Source: Caballeronia sordidicola
GTDB taxonomy: Bacteria > Pseudomonadota > Gammaproteobacteria > Burkholderiales > Burkholderiaceae
Direction of reading: 5' to 3'
DNA length: 33,878 bases
NCBI RefSeq assembly: GCF_000729995.1
Contig: NZ_JNFG01000048.1
Location: forward strand, 1-33,878
Positions 14,938 to 23,018 of the stretch are shown piece by piece. Under the pieces are notes generated by a model. That model had not been told where the DNA came from. It ran no database searches and worked only from the letters and a program-made list of their open reading frames with translations. Each line of letters starts with the position of its first letter. Positions within the stretch are counted from its first letter, which is position 1. A program made the translations under genes and the position numbers.

Positions 14938-14975
14938 ATCCCCACAAAATGCGTCGGTATGCCACGAACGGAAAT

Positions 14976-15010
14976 AAAAAATCCGCTTGACTGCTCAAGC
15001 GGATTTTTTT
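14976..15010. terminator. Bidirectional terminator
   Basis: A perfect 15-bp stem (14976-14990 with 14995-15009) has a 4-nt loop CTGC, with A-run on the left and T-run on the right. It can terminate both the dioxygenase gene from the left and the convergent APC permease gene from the right. Confidence 0.95.
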
Positions 15011-15042
15011 AATTGAGACAGCGGAGTTTTACGAGCGGGTTA

Positions 15043-16635
15043 TCACGCGCCAACTTCTGCGAGGATATCGTCGTGGCTTTCGCGTTCATCGAGATATTGG
15101 GACCGATACCCGGTTTGGACGCCCCAAAAATAAAACGCCAGCACCATGACGGCCACCAACGCCATATCCCAGCCGTAAGGCAATAATCCGCGTCCACCGA
15201 ATTCCTTGCTGCCGATGAGCGAAACAACGGCCATCGCCGGCAAATATACGATCAGCCACCACGCCGCCCTCAGGTCGTCGCTCCACTCGTGAAAACCGGT
15301 CTTGGACTGATAGTAGAAATACACCGGCAACGCGACCACCATCAGCAGGATGATTTCGCCGGTCAGCGGCCACTTTGCCCAGTACAACACCTCGGAAGCG
15401 CACACGAATGCGAACGGCGCGATGATCGACATGCCTTTGATCATCAGCGGCCGATGCAGGTCCGTGGCCGCGCGGCGCAAGGCCATCAGGCTCACAGGGC
15501 CGGTCAGGTACGAGATCACCGTGGCGACCGAAATTACCGCTGCCAACGAGCTCCAGCCGCGGAAGAAGAACATGAAGACGAACGCGACGCCCAGGTTGAA
15601 GAACATGGCCGGGCGCGGCACGCCGTAGAGCGGATGCACGTGGCCCAGGATCTTCGGCAGCGTGTTGTTGCGTTCCATTGCATAGATCATGCGCGACGTC
15701 GTGGCCATGTAGGTCGTGCCGGTACCGCTCGGGCTGACGAATGCATCGACGTAAAGGAGGAACGCGAGCCAGTTAAGGTTAAGCGCCAGCGCGAGTTCGG
15801 CGAATGGCGACGCGAAGTTGAAGCTGCTCCAGCCTTTCAGGACATCGCCAGGGCTCACCGCGCCGATATAGGCCACTTGCAACAACACATAAATGACGAG
15901 CGCCATCAGGATTGAGCCGATCACAGCAAATGGAATACTCTTCGACGGATTACGTGCCTCTCCAGCCAGATTAACAGGGCTCTGAAACCCGTTAAAGCTG
16001 AATACGATGCCGCTGGTAGCAACCGCAGTCAGGACTGCGGACCAGCCATAAGGCGCAAAACTCGAACTCGTACCAAAGTTCTCACTATGAAATCCGGTCA
16101 GCATAAGGCCGAGAATAGTTGCACCGGGAATAATGAACTTGAATACGGTAATGGCGGAATTGGCGCGCGCAAATAATTTAACGCCCCAGTAATTCAGCAG
16201 AAAATATACGATCACCAGCATTGCCGATAAAATTAATCCTACCGGCGTGAGCGATCCATCGACAAAAAGTGCATGGGCCCATGAATATGGCCAGGTACTC
16301 ATATATTGAATCGATGCTTCCGCTTCAATCGGTATCACCGAAACGATCGCAATCCAGTTTGCCCAGGCACTGACGAATCCAACCAGCGCGCCATGTGAAT
16401 AGCGTGCATACCGGACCATTCCGCCAGACTCCGGGAACATGGCGCCGAGTTCGGCATAAGTCAGTGCAATGGCCAATATGACGACCGCGCCAATAACCCA
16501 CGCGACGATGGCCGCAGGACCGGCAATCTTGGCTGCTTTCCAGGCGCCGAACAACCAGCCCGAGCCGATGATCGAACCCAGACCTGTCAGCAGCAGCGCC
16601 ACTGGCCCAATGTTCCGTTGAATAGAACTTTTCAC
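15043..16635 (-). CDS. APC-superfamily amino acid permease
   Basis: The 530-residue protein has about twelve membrane segments and begins with the APC motif LLLTGLGSIIGSGWLFGAW in helix 1, where the unwound substrate-binding GSG lies. The ALTYAELGAMFPESGGMVRYARY segment after helix 2 is also typical. Length and motifs recall the YveA-type aspartate/proton symporters, but the substrate cannot be fixed. The start is GTG at 16635, with AAGGAG (complement of 16641-16646) five bases upstream. An in-frame extension to 16689 begins only with TTG and has no such site. The 5' third of the gene uses more AT-rich codons than its neighbours, hinting at a distinct history. Confidence 0.88.
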   Translation of the reverse strand: MKSSIQRNIGPVALLLTGLGSIIGSGWLFGAWKAAKIAGPAAIVAWVIGAVVILAIALTYAELGAMFPESGGMVRYARYSHGALVGFVSAWANWIAIVSVIPIEAEASIQYMSTWPYSWAHALFVDGSLTPVGLILSAMLVIVYFLLNYWGVKLFARANSAITVFKFIIPGATILGLMLTGFHSENFGTSSSFAPYGWSAVLTAVATSGIVFSFNGFQSPVNLAGEARNPSKSIPFAVIGSILMALVIYVLLQVAYIGAVSPGDVLKGWSSFNFASPFAELALALNLNWLAFLLYVDAFVSPSGTGTTYMATTSRMIYAMERNNTLPKILGHVHPLYGVPRPAMFFNLGVAFVFMFFFRGWSSLAAVISVATVISYLTGPVSLMALRRAATDLHRPLMIKGMSIIAPFAFVCASEVLYWAKWPLTGEIILLMVVALPVYFYYQSKTGFHEWSDDLRAAWWLIVYLPAMAVVSLIGSKEFGGRGLLPYGWDMALVAVMVLAFYFWGVQTGYRSQYLDERESHDDILAEVGA

Positions 16636-17058
16636 TACGTCTCCTTCAGTCAGAAAACTTTCAAATACCTTATGCGGATTAATGCACAACCTTTAGCTAA
16701 ATCTATGCCATGCCCCAACATGGCGCGTAGTTTAACGGGTGTGCCCGCATCACGCTCTAATTGTTACGACTGAAGTTTGGGCGGGTTCGACTGATGTAAA
16801 AAATATTTATCGAAAGATTTGTAATGTTGTGCGCGATGTCACTAAACCGCCTCAAAAAAACCCTTGTATACGGTCGGATATTATTTGACCTCCAGTTTGA
16901 TTCGCCGTATAAACCTTCTTGCAGGAATTCAAGTGGCGAGTGAATTGGTCTTTCGTAGTTCGCCCATCACGGTACTCCGGTTGGTCCCATTGCCCCTTCC
17001 TTGATTTTCATGCACATCCGGGCTTCGGCCTTATTCAACATCTTTAGGAACACGTAAC
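16636..17058. other. Intergenic region between APC permease and csp
   Basis: This 423-bp AT-rich stretch separates two divergent genes. The left 60 bp carry the GTG start context of the permease. I see no clear sigma70 promoter for the permease. The right half carries the csp promoter (16885-16913) and about 140 nt of untranslated leader. An A-tract at 16854-16860 lies upstream of the -35 and may act as an UP-like element. No open frame of note is present. Confidence 0.7.
16885..16913 (+). promoter_or_regulatory. sigma70-type promoter of the cold-shock gene
   Basis: The -35 TTGACC (16885-16890) and -10 TATAAA (16908-16913) are separated by 17 bp. The transcript would start near 16920, giving a leader of about 139 nt before the ATG. 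Long structured leaders are typical of cold-induced csp genes. Confidence 0.7.
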
Positions 17059-17262
17059 ATGGAAACCGGTACCGTCAAATGGTTCAATGACGCAAAGGGC
17101 TTTGGCTTCATCACGCCGGACGGCGGTGGCGAAGACCTGTTCGCACATTTCTCTGAAGTTCGCGTGGAAGGCTTCAAGACGCTTCAGGAAAACCAGAAAG
17201 TTACCTTCGAAGTAAAGACCGGCCCGAAGGGTAAGCAAGCTGCAGACATCAAGCCGGCCTAA
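17059..17262 (+). CDS. Cold-shock protein, CspA family
   Basis: The 67-residue single cold-shock domain begins METGTVKWFNDAKGFGFITPD with RNP1 KGFGFI and continues with RNP2 DLFAHF. It is the usual five-stranded OB-fold RNA chaperone that melts mRNA structure in the cytoplasm. ATG 17059 is preceded by AGGA (17046-17049). The long leader and an immediate terminator indicate an independent monocistronic unit. Which csp paralogue it is (cold-induced or constitutive) cannot be told from the protein alone. Confidence 0.96.
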   Translation: METGTVKWFNDAKGFGFITPDGGGEDLFAHFSEVRVEGFKTLQENQKVTFEVKTGPKGKQAADIKPA

Positions 17263-17289
17263 GTTTTATTGCCCGTTTGAATAGCAGAC

Positions 17290-17320
17290 AAAACCCCGCA
17301 TTCGCGGGGTTTTTCTTTTT
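17290..17320 (+). terminator. Rho-independent terminator after csp
   Basis: AAAACCCCGC (17290-17299) pairs with GCGGGGTTTT (17304-17313) around the loop ATTC, followed by further T residues to 17320. Confidence 0.95.
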
Positions 17321-17396
17321 GCGTTACGGATTTATCAGTAGTTAATGAGAAATTACTTTAAATGACTGACTGGATGATAGTAGCAATTAATACCGG

Positions 17397-18647
17397 TCAA
17401 CCGAATAGTCGGCGCGCATAAATACCGAGCCCGGTCGCCACGCTGGCCAGCCGGTCCCCAAACACCGCTTCGGCATCGGGGAACGCGTCGGAGAGCGATT
17501 GCGAGAGAAACCCGAGCCCGGTCGATCCACCCGTGAAATAGATCGCGCCCACGTCCTGCGGCGTAACACCCGCGCGATGCACCGTTTCCCGTGCAGCCGC
17601 CACGATCCGCCGCGTCTCTTCCAGCCCTGCGTCGATGAGCTGCTGTTCGCTGAAGCCGATACGCAACGCCTCTTCCACCTCCTCCATGCCGATAGTGGTC
17701 TCACCGCCCGCCGCCACTTCGATCTTCGCGGCCTCCGCGTGCGACGCCAGCGCGTGTCCGAGACGGCGTTCGACCACTCGCATCAGGCGATCGTGGTGCT
17801 TCGAGTCGCTGTAGAGGTGCCGCATCAACTGGAGTTCGTTGACACGTTTCGGCCCGTAGACGGTGTTGATCAGATGCCAGGTGGCCAGGTCGAAATAGAC
17901 CCGATTGGGCACTTCGCGGCCTTCCGGCGCGATCGACTGGTAGCCGAGTTCGCGCAGGATTGTCGCGAGCTCCACACGTCGGTCGAAGTCCGTTCCGGCC
18001 ACGTGGACGCCGTAATGCGCGAGCACATCGTCTTTTCGCGACAACAGCTTGGCGCGCGCTGGCCCGACCCGCACCAGCGAGAAGTCCGACGTGCCGCCGC
18101 CAATATCCGCGACGAGCACCCGCCCCTCTTTCGTCAGACGTGCTTCGTAATCGAAAGCGGCGGCGATCGGTTCGTATTGGAAATGAATATCTGTCAGACC
18201 AATGGCCTGGGCCGCGGCCTGAAGCTGGTTCTGGGCGAGCTGATCGGCACGCGGATCGTCATCGACGAAAAATACCGGGCGGCCCAGCACCGCCCGCGTG
18301 ATCGGCGTGCTGGACACCGCCTGCGCCTTCTGCTTCAGATGCTGCAGGAACAGCGTGATGACGTCGACGTAGCGAATCGCGGAACCGTCGCCCAGGTCCG
18401 TGCTCGTCTCAGCCAGCGGCGAGCCGAGAATGCTCTTCATGGAACGCATCAGGCGGCCGTCGAAGCCGTCGATGTAAGACTCGAGCGCGGCACGCCCGTA
18501 GGCTTGCTCGTCCTCGTCCGTGTTGAAAAAGACAGCGGTCGGCAGCGTGGTGGCGGTGCCTTCGACCGGCGCGAGCCGGATCGACGCCCCGTCGGGCAAT
18601 GCGACCGCTGAATTCGACGTGCCGAAATCGATCGCGCAATAGGTCAT
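17397..18647 (-). CDS. Hsp70-like ATPase, YegD type (no substrate domain)
   Basis: The 416-residue protein has the actin/Hsp70 ATPase fold. Phosphate-1 motif is AIDFGTSNSAVAL at the N-terminus, phosphate-2 is VADIGGGTSDFSLVRVG near residue 200, and the adenosine motif is IYFTGGSTGLGFLSQ near residue 375. The protein ends right after the ATPase domain, so the DnaK peptide-binding and lid domains are missing, as in E. coli YegD (450 residues). Its client and partners are unknown. ATG 18647 gives MTYCAIDFGTSNS, with no clear Shine-Dalgarno sequence. It is convergent with csp and divergent from the MFS gene. No DnaJ or GrpE gene is nearby. Confidence 0.92.
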   Translation of the reverse strand: MTYCAIDFGTSNSAVALPDGASIRLAPVEGTATTLPTAVFFNTDEDEQAYGRAALESYIDGFDGRLMRSMKSILGSPLAETSTDLGDGSAIRYVDVITLFLQHLKQKAQAVSSTPITRAVLGRPVFFVDDDPRADQLAQNQLQAAAQAIGLTDIHFQYEPIAAAFDYEARLTKEGRVLVADIGGGTSDFSLVRVGPARAKLLSRKDDVLAHYGVHVAGTDFDRRVELATILRELGYQSIAPEGREVPNRVYFDLATWHLINTVYGPKRVNELQLMRHLYSDSKHHDRLMRVVERRLGHALASHAEAAKIEVAAGGETTIGMEEVEEALRIGFSEQQLIDAGLEETRRIVAAARETVHRAGVTPQDVGAIYFTGGSTGLGFLSQSLSDAFPDAEAVFGDRLASVATGLGIYARRLFG

Positions 18648-18845
18648 GAGGTGAGCGTCGGCCGCGTGAACGCCGCCGACGTCGCAAACAAAAAGTGGAG
18701 CGCGTTTTTAGCACGTTACGCGCAGTACATCAACCGCGAATCAAAAACATGGTCTGGGGAATGGATTTTGCTCTAAAACCCGGTAATTAATGCTCTTTGC
18801 CGGAGGCGCGTGCAGCCGGTTATTCCCACGTTACCGGCCAAACGC

Positions 18846-20324
18846 ATGAACGACACCACGACGATCCGTGCAGTTGAAGGAGAGAAGGAAGCGCCGGCGA
18901 GGATCATTGAAACCGATCTGCCCGGAAGGCTCGACCGGCTGCCGTGGGGCCGCTTTCATACGCTGATTGTGCTGGCGCTCGGGATCACGTGGCTGCTGGA
19001 CGGGCTTGAAGTGACGCTCGCCGGCGCGGTGGCCAGCGCGTTGAAAACCAGTCACGTGCTCAAGTTCTCGAACGCCGATGTCGGTTTCGCCGGCAGCGCC
19101 TACATTGCGGGTGCGGTGATCGGCGCATTGGGCTTCGGCTGGCTTACAGACCGGCTCGGGCGTCGCAAGCTCTTTTTCATCACCCTGTTTTTGTACGTGA
19201 CGGCCACGGCGGCCACCGCCCTTTCATGGAATCTGGCGAGTTTTGTGCTGTTTCGCTTCCTGACCGGCGCGGGGATCGGGGGCGAATACACCGCGATCAA
19301 CTCGACCATCCAGGAATTCACCCCCGCCCGCGTGCGCGGCTGGACCGACCTGGCGATCAACGGCACCTTCTGGGTGGGCGCGGGGCTGGGCGCGGCGGGT
19401 TCGATCGTGCTGCTCGATCCGGGCTTGTTGCCGCCCGACTACGGCTGGCGCGCGTGCTTTCTGATCGGCGCAATCCTGGGATTGCTGATCCTGTTCATGC
19501 GCATGTGGGTGCCGGAAAGTCCGCGCTGGCTGATCACGCATGACCGTGTGGACGAGGCGAAGGAAATTGTGGAGGGCATCGAAGGGAAGTTTCGCGAACA
19601 TGGCGTGACATTGCCTACCGATCCCGTCAAACCGCTGCGCCTGCACGCCCGCGATCACACGAAACTCAGCGAAGTGTTCCACTCGCTGTTTCATTCGCAT
19701 CGGCGGCGCTCCCTGGTCGGGTTGACGCTGATGACCGCCCAGGCGTTCTTCTATAACGCGATCTTCTTCACCTACGCGCTGGTGCTGACCGATTTCTACG
19801 GCGTGCCGGGGGATCACATCGGCTGGTATGTGTTGCCGTTCGCCGCGGGCAATTTCCTCGGGCCGATCATGCTCGGCAAACTCTTCGATGTCCTTGGCCG
19901 ACGCAAGATGATCGCCTTCACCTATGCTATGTCGGGTGTGTTGCTGACCATCAGCGGGTACATGTTCGAGCAGGGTTGGCTGACGAGCACCACGCAGACT
20001 ATTTCCTGGATGGTGATCTTCTTCTTTGCATCGTCGGCGGCGAGTTCGGCGTATCTCACCGTCAGCGAAACCTTTCCGCTCGAGATTCGAGCATTGGCCA
20101 TCGCAATTTTCTATGCCTTTGGGACGGCGCTGGGCGGCATTGTGGGGCCTGCGCTGTTCGGCCGGCTCATCGATACGCATCAGCGCGGCGCGGTGTTTAC
20201 GGGCTATCTGATCGGTTCTGCGCTGATGCTGCTGGCGGCGGTTGTCGCCGGCATCTGGGGGGTATCGGCGGAACGCAGGTCGCTGGAGGACGTGGCGCGG
20301 CCGTTGTCATCGGTTGATGAATGA
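18846..20324 (+). CDS. MFS transporter, sugar-porter-like
   Basis: The 492-residue protein has a cytoplasmic N-terminus, twelve predicted helices and a long central loop. Family marks are LDRLPWGRFHTLIVLALGITWLLDGLEVT entering helix 1, the motif A-type GWLTDRLGRRK between helices 2 and 3, RFLTGAGIGGEYTAINSTI in helix 4, and PESPRWL after helix 6. These place it in the sugar-porter or aromatic-acid-like branch of the MFS; the substrate is unknown. ATG 18846 is used. GTG 18810 has GGAGG at 18802-18806 but only 3 bp of spacing, and would add 12 residues. Its end faces the end of hipA with an 11-bp gap and no clear terminator. Confidence 0.88.
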   Translation: MNDTTTIRAVEGEKEAPARIIETDLPGRLDRLPWGRFHTLIVLALGITWLLDGLEVTLAGAVASALKTSHVLKFSNADVGFAGSAYIAGAVIGALGFGWLTDRLGRRKLFFITLFLYVTATAATALSWNLASFVLFRFLTGAGIGGEYTAINSTIQEFTPARVRGWTDLAINGTFWVGAGLGAAGSIVLLDPGLLPPDYGWRACFLIGAILGLLILFMRMWVPESPRWLITHDRVDEAKEIVEGIEGKFREHGVTLPTDPVKPLRLHARDHTKLSEVFHSLFHSHRRRSLVGLTLMTAQAFFYNAIFFTYALVLTDFYGVPGDHIGWYVLPFAAGNFLGPIMLGKLFDVLGRRKMIAFTYAMSGVLLTISGYMFEQGWLTSTTQTISWMVIFFFASSAASSAYLTVSETFPLEIRALAIAIFYAFGTALGGIVGPALFGRLIDTHQRGAVFTGYLIGSALMLLAAVVAGIWGVSAERRSLEDVARPLSSVDE

Positions 20325-20335
20325 GGGGCAAGCGG

Positions 20336-21685
20336 TTATGACTCTGTACGCGGTTTGGCCAACAGCTCCGAACGCCCGATGATCTCGCGAGATGTAACAG
20401 GGGCTTCCGGCTCGGAGAAACCCGCTGCGTTAATAGCCGAAGTAAGACCGCTGAACAATTCCGCCCGCTTGGGACTTCGCAGCGAAGCCATGCCTTCGTT
20501 CCAGGCGTGAAGCATTTGTTTGGCTATGCCATTCCATTGCGATTCGTTCTTGGCCGCCTCAATGATTTCATGACCAACCGTAACCGCCGATTCACACAAC
20601 CGCTCAACCATGGCGGCATAGTGACGCGGTGGAACGCCGAGGCGAGTATTGAAAAATCGCTCCAGTGTCTTTCCGGGCGCCCAGGTTTTGCGGCCATCGA
20701 TAGACAAGCCAGGCGGGTTGGACGCAAAGCGCGGGTAAGCTTGGGTAGTGACGATGTCGTACGCAGGCGTGAACGCCACGTCCTCATAGGACGTGTAGTA
20801 AAGCGCGATGTTTTTCGAATGGCAATCCGCGTTGCGCACGACGTAATTTGTCAGCAAGAGCCAACCGAAATGCTCCAACTGCGGCCGAAGGCCCGACCGC
20901 GCCAAATAAGGCTTGACTGCGTTGAGCACTTTTTCCGTTGTCGCGCCGTACTTCTCGTGCGGCGGCAGACCGAGCAGTCCGCATGCGTCCTCCAGGCCAC
21001 AAACCGGTAACCCGTTTTCATCGACATCGAACCGATCGACAATTAGCACGCGTCCGTCGTCGGACATGCGCGTTCTGGCAACGGGCGCAACGCCCAGACG
21101 TTCGAGGACTCGCATGGAGTAGAACTCGTTGAACCCGAGATACGGGGTTTTCTCATCGGAGCCTTTGATAATGTGCCGGCTTGTGCGAATGGTCGATTTT
21201 CCGAAGGAGCCACCTGATTCGCCAGGCAGCGCTTCAGGCGCAATGAACTTCGGCACCGCGCCGGAAATGGCGGCGCGAGCGTACCTGCGCACGAGCGCGG
21301 CGAAATAGTCCCCGGTGTTATGCCCCGCGAGCAGGTCGTCGATTTGCAATGGCTCTAGCTTTGTACCAGGCGCCACGCCCTCTGGCGTAACCGTCACCCG
21401 GCCAATGCCGATGCCGCCAACCACGGCAAGCAACGACAGATCTGTACCATCGAGATAGGGGCCGAACTCCTCCCTGATCACATCGAGCAAATAGCCTTCC
21501 GGCAAGTTCTGCCGGAAGAACGGATGCAGGTCACGCGGCCATTTCCACGGCGTATCGCGAACGGGCATCGTGAGGCTGACAAAATCGCTCTGTTGCGCGT
21601 CGGGACTGTACTTCAGAACGTATTCATCCCGCTCCCGATAAAGCTGTCCAACGTTTTTTCCTTTGACATGGACGTCAAGCTTCAT
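20336..21685 (-). CDS. hipA: HipA-family serine/threonine kinase toxin
   Basis: The 449-residue protein has the HipA kinase fold. SGAVPKF (residues 141-147) corresponds to the nucleotide-binding SGxQPK region and RHIIKGSDEKTPYLGFNEFYSM to the HIIKP/EYFSM block. VLIVDRFDV and DACGLLGLPPHEKYG follow. The catalytic core NADCHSKN has Asp287, and the metal-binding Asp310 lies in PAYDIV, so the kinase looks intact. E. coli HipA phosphorylates glutamyl-tRNA synthetase and causes persistence; the target here is inferred, not known. The HipA ATG overlaps the antitoxin stop by 4 bp (21682-21685), the typical order of antitoxin first. N-terminal residues about 1-100 form the HipA_1/couple_hipA domain. 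Confidence 0.93.
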   Translation of the reverse strand: MKLDVHVKGKNVGQLYRERDEYVLKYSPDAQQSDFVSLTMPVRDTPWKWPRDLHPFFRQNLPEGYLLDVIREEFGPYLDGTDLSLLAVVGGIGIGRVTVTPEGVAPGTKLEPLQIDDLLAGHNTGDYFAALVRRYARAAISGAVPKFIAPEALPGESGGSFGKSTIRTSRHIIKGSDEKTPYLGFNEFYSMRVLERLGVAPVARTRMSDDGRVLIVDRFDVDENGLPVCGLEDACGLLGLPPHEKYGATTEKVLNAVKPYLARSGLRPQLEHFGWLLLTNYVVRNADCHSKNIALYYTSYEDVAFTPAYDIVTTQAYPRFASNPPGLSIDGRKTWAPGKTLERFFNTRLGVPPRHYAAMVERLCESAVTVGHEIIEAAKNESQWNGIAKQMLHAWNEGMASLRSPKRAELFSGLTSAINAAGFSEPEAPVTSREIIGRSELLAKPRTES

Positions 21686-21948
21686 GGAGCGCTCTCGCCT
21701 TCGCGCTGCTCAGCGAGGATATCTTCAAGGGTACGGGTGTGACCGTGCTTCACCACCTTCAAGTCATAACCAGCCGCGTCAAGCAAGCGCAAAAGCGCTG
21801 AGACGCTCATGTCGCCCTTCGCAAGCGTTTCCATGCGGGCTACCGTCGTACGCGCGACCGCGGCACGTCGAGCGAGTTCGGCTTGCGATAGCTCGGCCTG
21901 CCGGCGAGCGTCTTTCAACATATCGGCGATATCGACAAGAGTTGTCAT
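21682..21948 (-). CDS. hipB: HipB-like helix-turn-helix antitoxin
   Basis: The 88-residue protein is an Xre-type regulator. Its helix-turn-helix spans about residues 13-45 (ARRQAELSQAELARRAAVARTTVARMETL) and is followed by LLRLLDAAGYDLKVV, the usual HipB dimer strand. It should bind HipA and repress its own operon. The start at 21948 (MTTLVDIADML) is chosen because a 22-residue upstream extension would be encoded by the operator region. No strong ribosome binding site is seen. Four similar operator-like sequences lie just upstream, the first touching the start codon. Confidence 0.9.
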   Translation of the reverse strand: MTTLVDIADMLKDARRQAELSQAELARRAAVARTTVARMETLAKGDMSVSALLRLLDAAGYDLKVVKHGHTRTLEDILAEQREGESAP

Positions 21949-22083
21949 GTGTAGCCCCAGGGCATCAGAACGTCTGATTATGTGAAAATTGTAGCCTATA
22001 AGGCACAAAGACAACGTTCACCTTGTAGCCCATCGGCATCACAATCACCATCTTTTGTTATTTTTGTAGCCCTTAAGATACAA
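21949..22083 (-). promoter_or_regulatory. Four-site operator array of the hipBA operon
   Basis: Four related 20-22-bp elements are arranged in the same orientation at 21949-21970, 21989-22008, 22023-22044 and 22064-22083. All contain TGTAGCC on the plus strand, and the last three begin TTGTAGCC and end with CAA, giving imperfect dyads of the form TTGTAGCC-N-CAA. The first and third share 17 of 22 positions. Centres are 35-40 bp apart. A TACAAT on the minus strand (complement of 21988-21993) overlaps the second site and could be the hipB -10. The elements are most simply HipB operators. Confidence 0.7.
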
Positions 22084-22283
22084 AACTCATTATATGGAAG
22101 ACGCCGCTCGCATGGAGGTCGCGCAGCAATCCCGGCAATCGCAGAGGAAATTTCCGGTGATTCGATCCCCGGAACATCGAGTCACAGCCATTCGGGATAA
22201 TGAAATCTCGAAAGCCGAAATCCAGATCGCGCGGCGTCTATCCGACGTCCGCGCGGTCCTGCACATGCAGCCACTCAAACCGC

Positions 22284-22880
22284 TTACTTGAACGCTCTGC
22301 CCCAAGCGCCATCGAACGCAATTTCACCAATCGCCGAGCGCGAGCGCGGTGCGTTTTCGCGCTCCAGCAGAACCCCGTTGAGCAAGGCCGGATCGCCATG
22401 ATGTCCCAGCGAAATCATGGAAATCACCTCGATATCGTCCGGCAACGAGAACGCCTCGCGGAACGCGTTGGTGTCGAAACCAGCCATTTGGTGGGCCACC
22501 AGACCGAGCGCATGCGCCTGGAGCACCAGCGACATCGCCGCGGCGCCCGTATCGTATGGAGCGATGCGGTTCACTTCGCCCTTGGGCGTCACAGTCGACG
22601 CCAGCACGCAAATCAGCACGGGCACGTTGGCATTCCAGCCTTGGTTGAACGGCACCAACGTGGCGAAAGCCTTCTGGAAAGCGGCTTCGTCATGGTTGCG
22701 ATCAAAGGTCAGGAAACGCCACGGCTGCAGGTTGGACGCGGACGGCGCCCAACGCGCGGCTTCCAGCACGCTATGCAATTGCTCGCGGCTCACCGCCTTG
22801 TTCGATATCGCCCGCGGGCTCCAGCGGCCGGCCAGCAGCGCATCGATTGCGATTTCAGTAGGTGCGATTTTTTCGGTCAT
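22284..22880 (-). CDS. Nitroreductase family FMN oxidoreductase
   Basis: The 198-residue protein has the nitroreductase fold. FMN phosphate-binding SPRAI near residue 20, the AARWAPSASNLQPWRFL segment, a central GAAAMSLVLQAHALGLVAHQMAGFD helix region, and a C-terminal SLGHHGDPALL block are all typical. Members are dimeric cytoplasmic NAD(P)H-dependent flavoenzymes acting on nitro compounds, quinones or flavins. The start at 22880 (MTEKIAPTE) has AGGGA upstream; the open frame extends 40 residues further without family similarity. It lies 138 bp downstream of the MFS gene on the same strand, with an 8-bp-stem hairpin between them. Confidence 0.9.
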   Translation of the reverse strand: MTEKIAPTEIAIDALLAGRWSPRAISNKAVSREQLHSVLEAARWAPSASNLQPWRFLTFDRNHDEAAFQKAFATLVPFNQGWNANVPVLICVLASTVTPKGEVNRIAPYDTGAAAMSLVLQAHALGLVAHQMAGFDTNAFREAFSLPDDIEVISMISLGHHGDPALLNGVLLERENAPRSRSAIGEIAFDGAWGRAFK

Positions 22881-22908
22881 GCAGCAGTCCCTGGTTGGTT
22901 GATCCGGA

Positions 22909-22932
22909 CAGCGTGCGCTCACCGGCACGCTG
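22909..22932. other. Hairpin between MFS and nitroreductase genes
   Basis: CAGCGTGC (22909-22916) pairs with GCACGCTG (22925-22932) around an 8-nt loop. No T-tract follows on either strand, so it may be an attenuating or processing hairpin, or an operator. Confidence 0.4.
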
Positions 22933-23018
22933 CAAGACCATAAGAATAACCAAGGCGGCAAACCCGCGCTGCGGTGACAAGTTCGATACAACTCCGGCAC
23001 GCCGGCGAGCGGCCGCTG

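Noticed and set aside
22160..22180. TPsiC-arm-like sequence with CCGG arms and an internal ATTCGAT
   Set aside because: No matching acceptor stem, anticodon arm or D arm lies around it, so it is not a tRNA gene.
22094..22291. 65-codon frame divergent from hipB
   Set aside because: No ribosome binding site, rare codons (CGA, CTA, AGG), and it overlaps the end of the nitroreductase gene. It may be a gene remnant.
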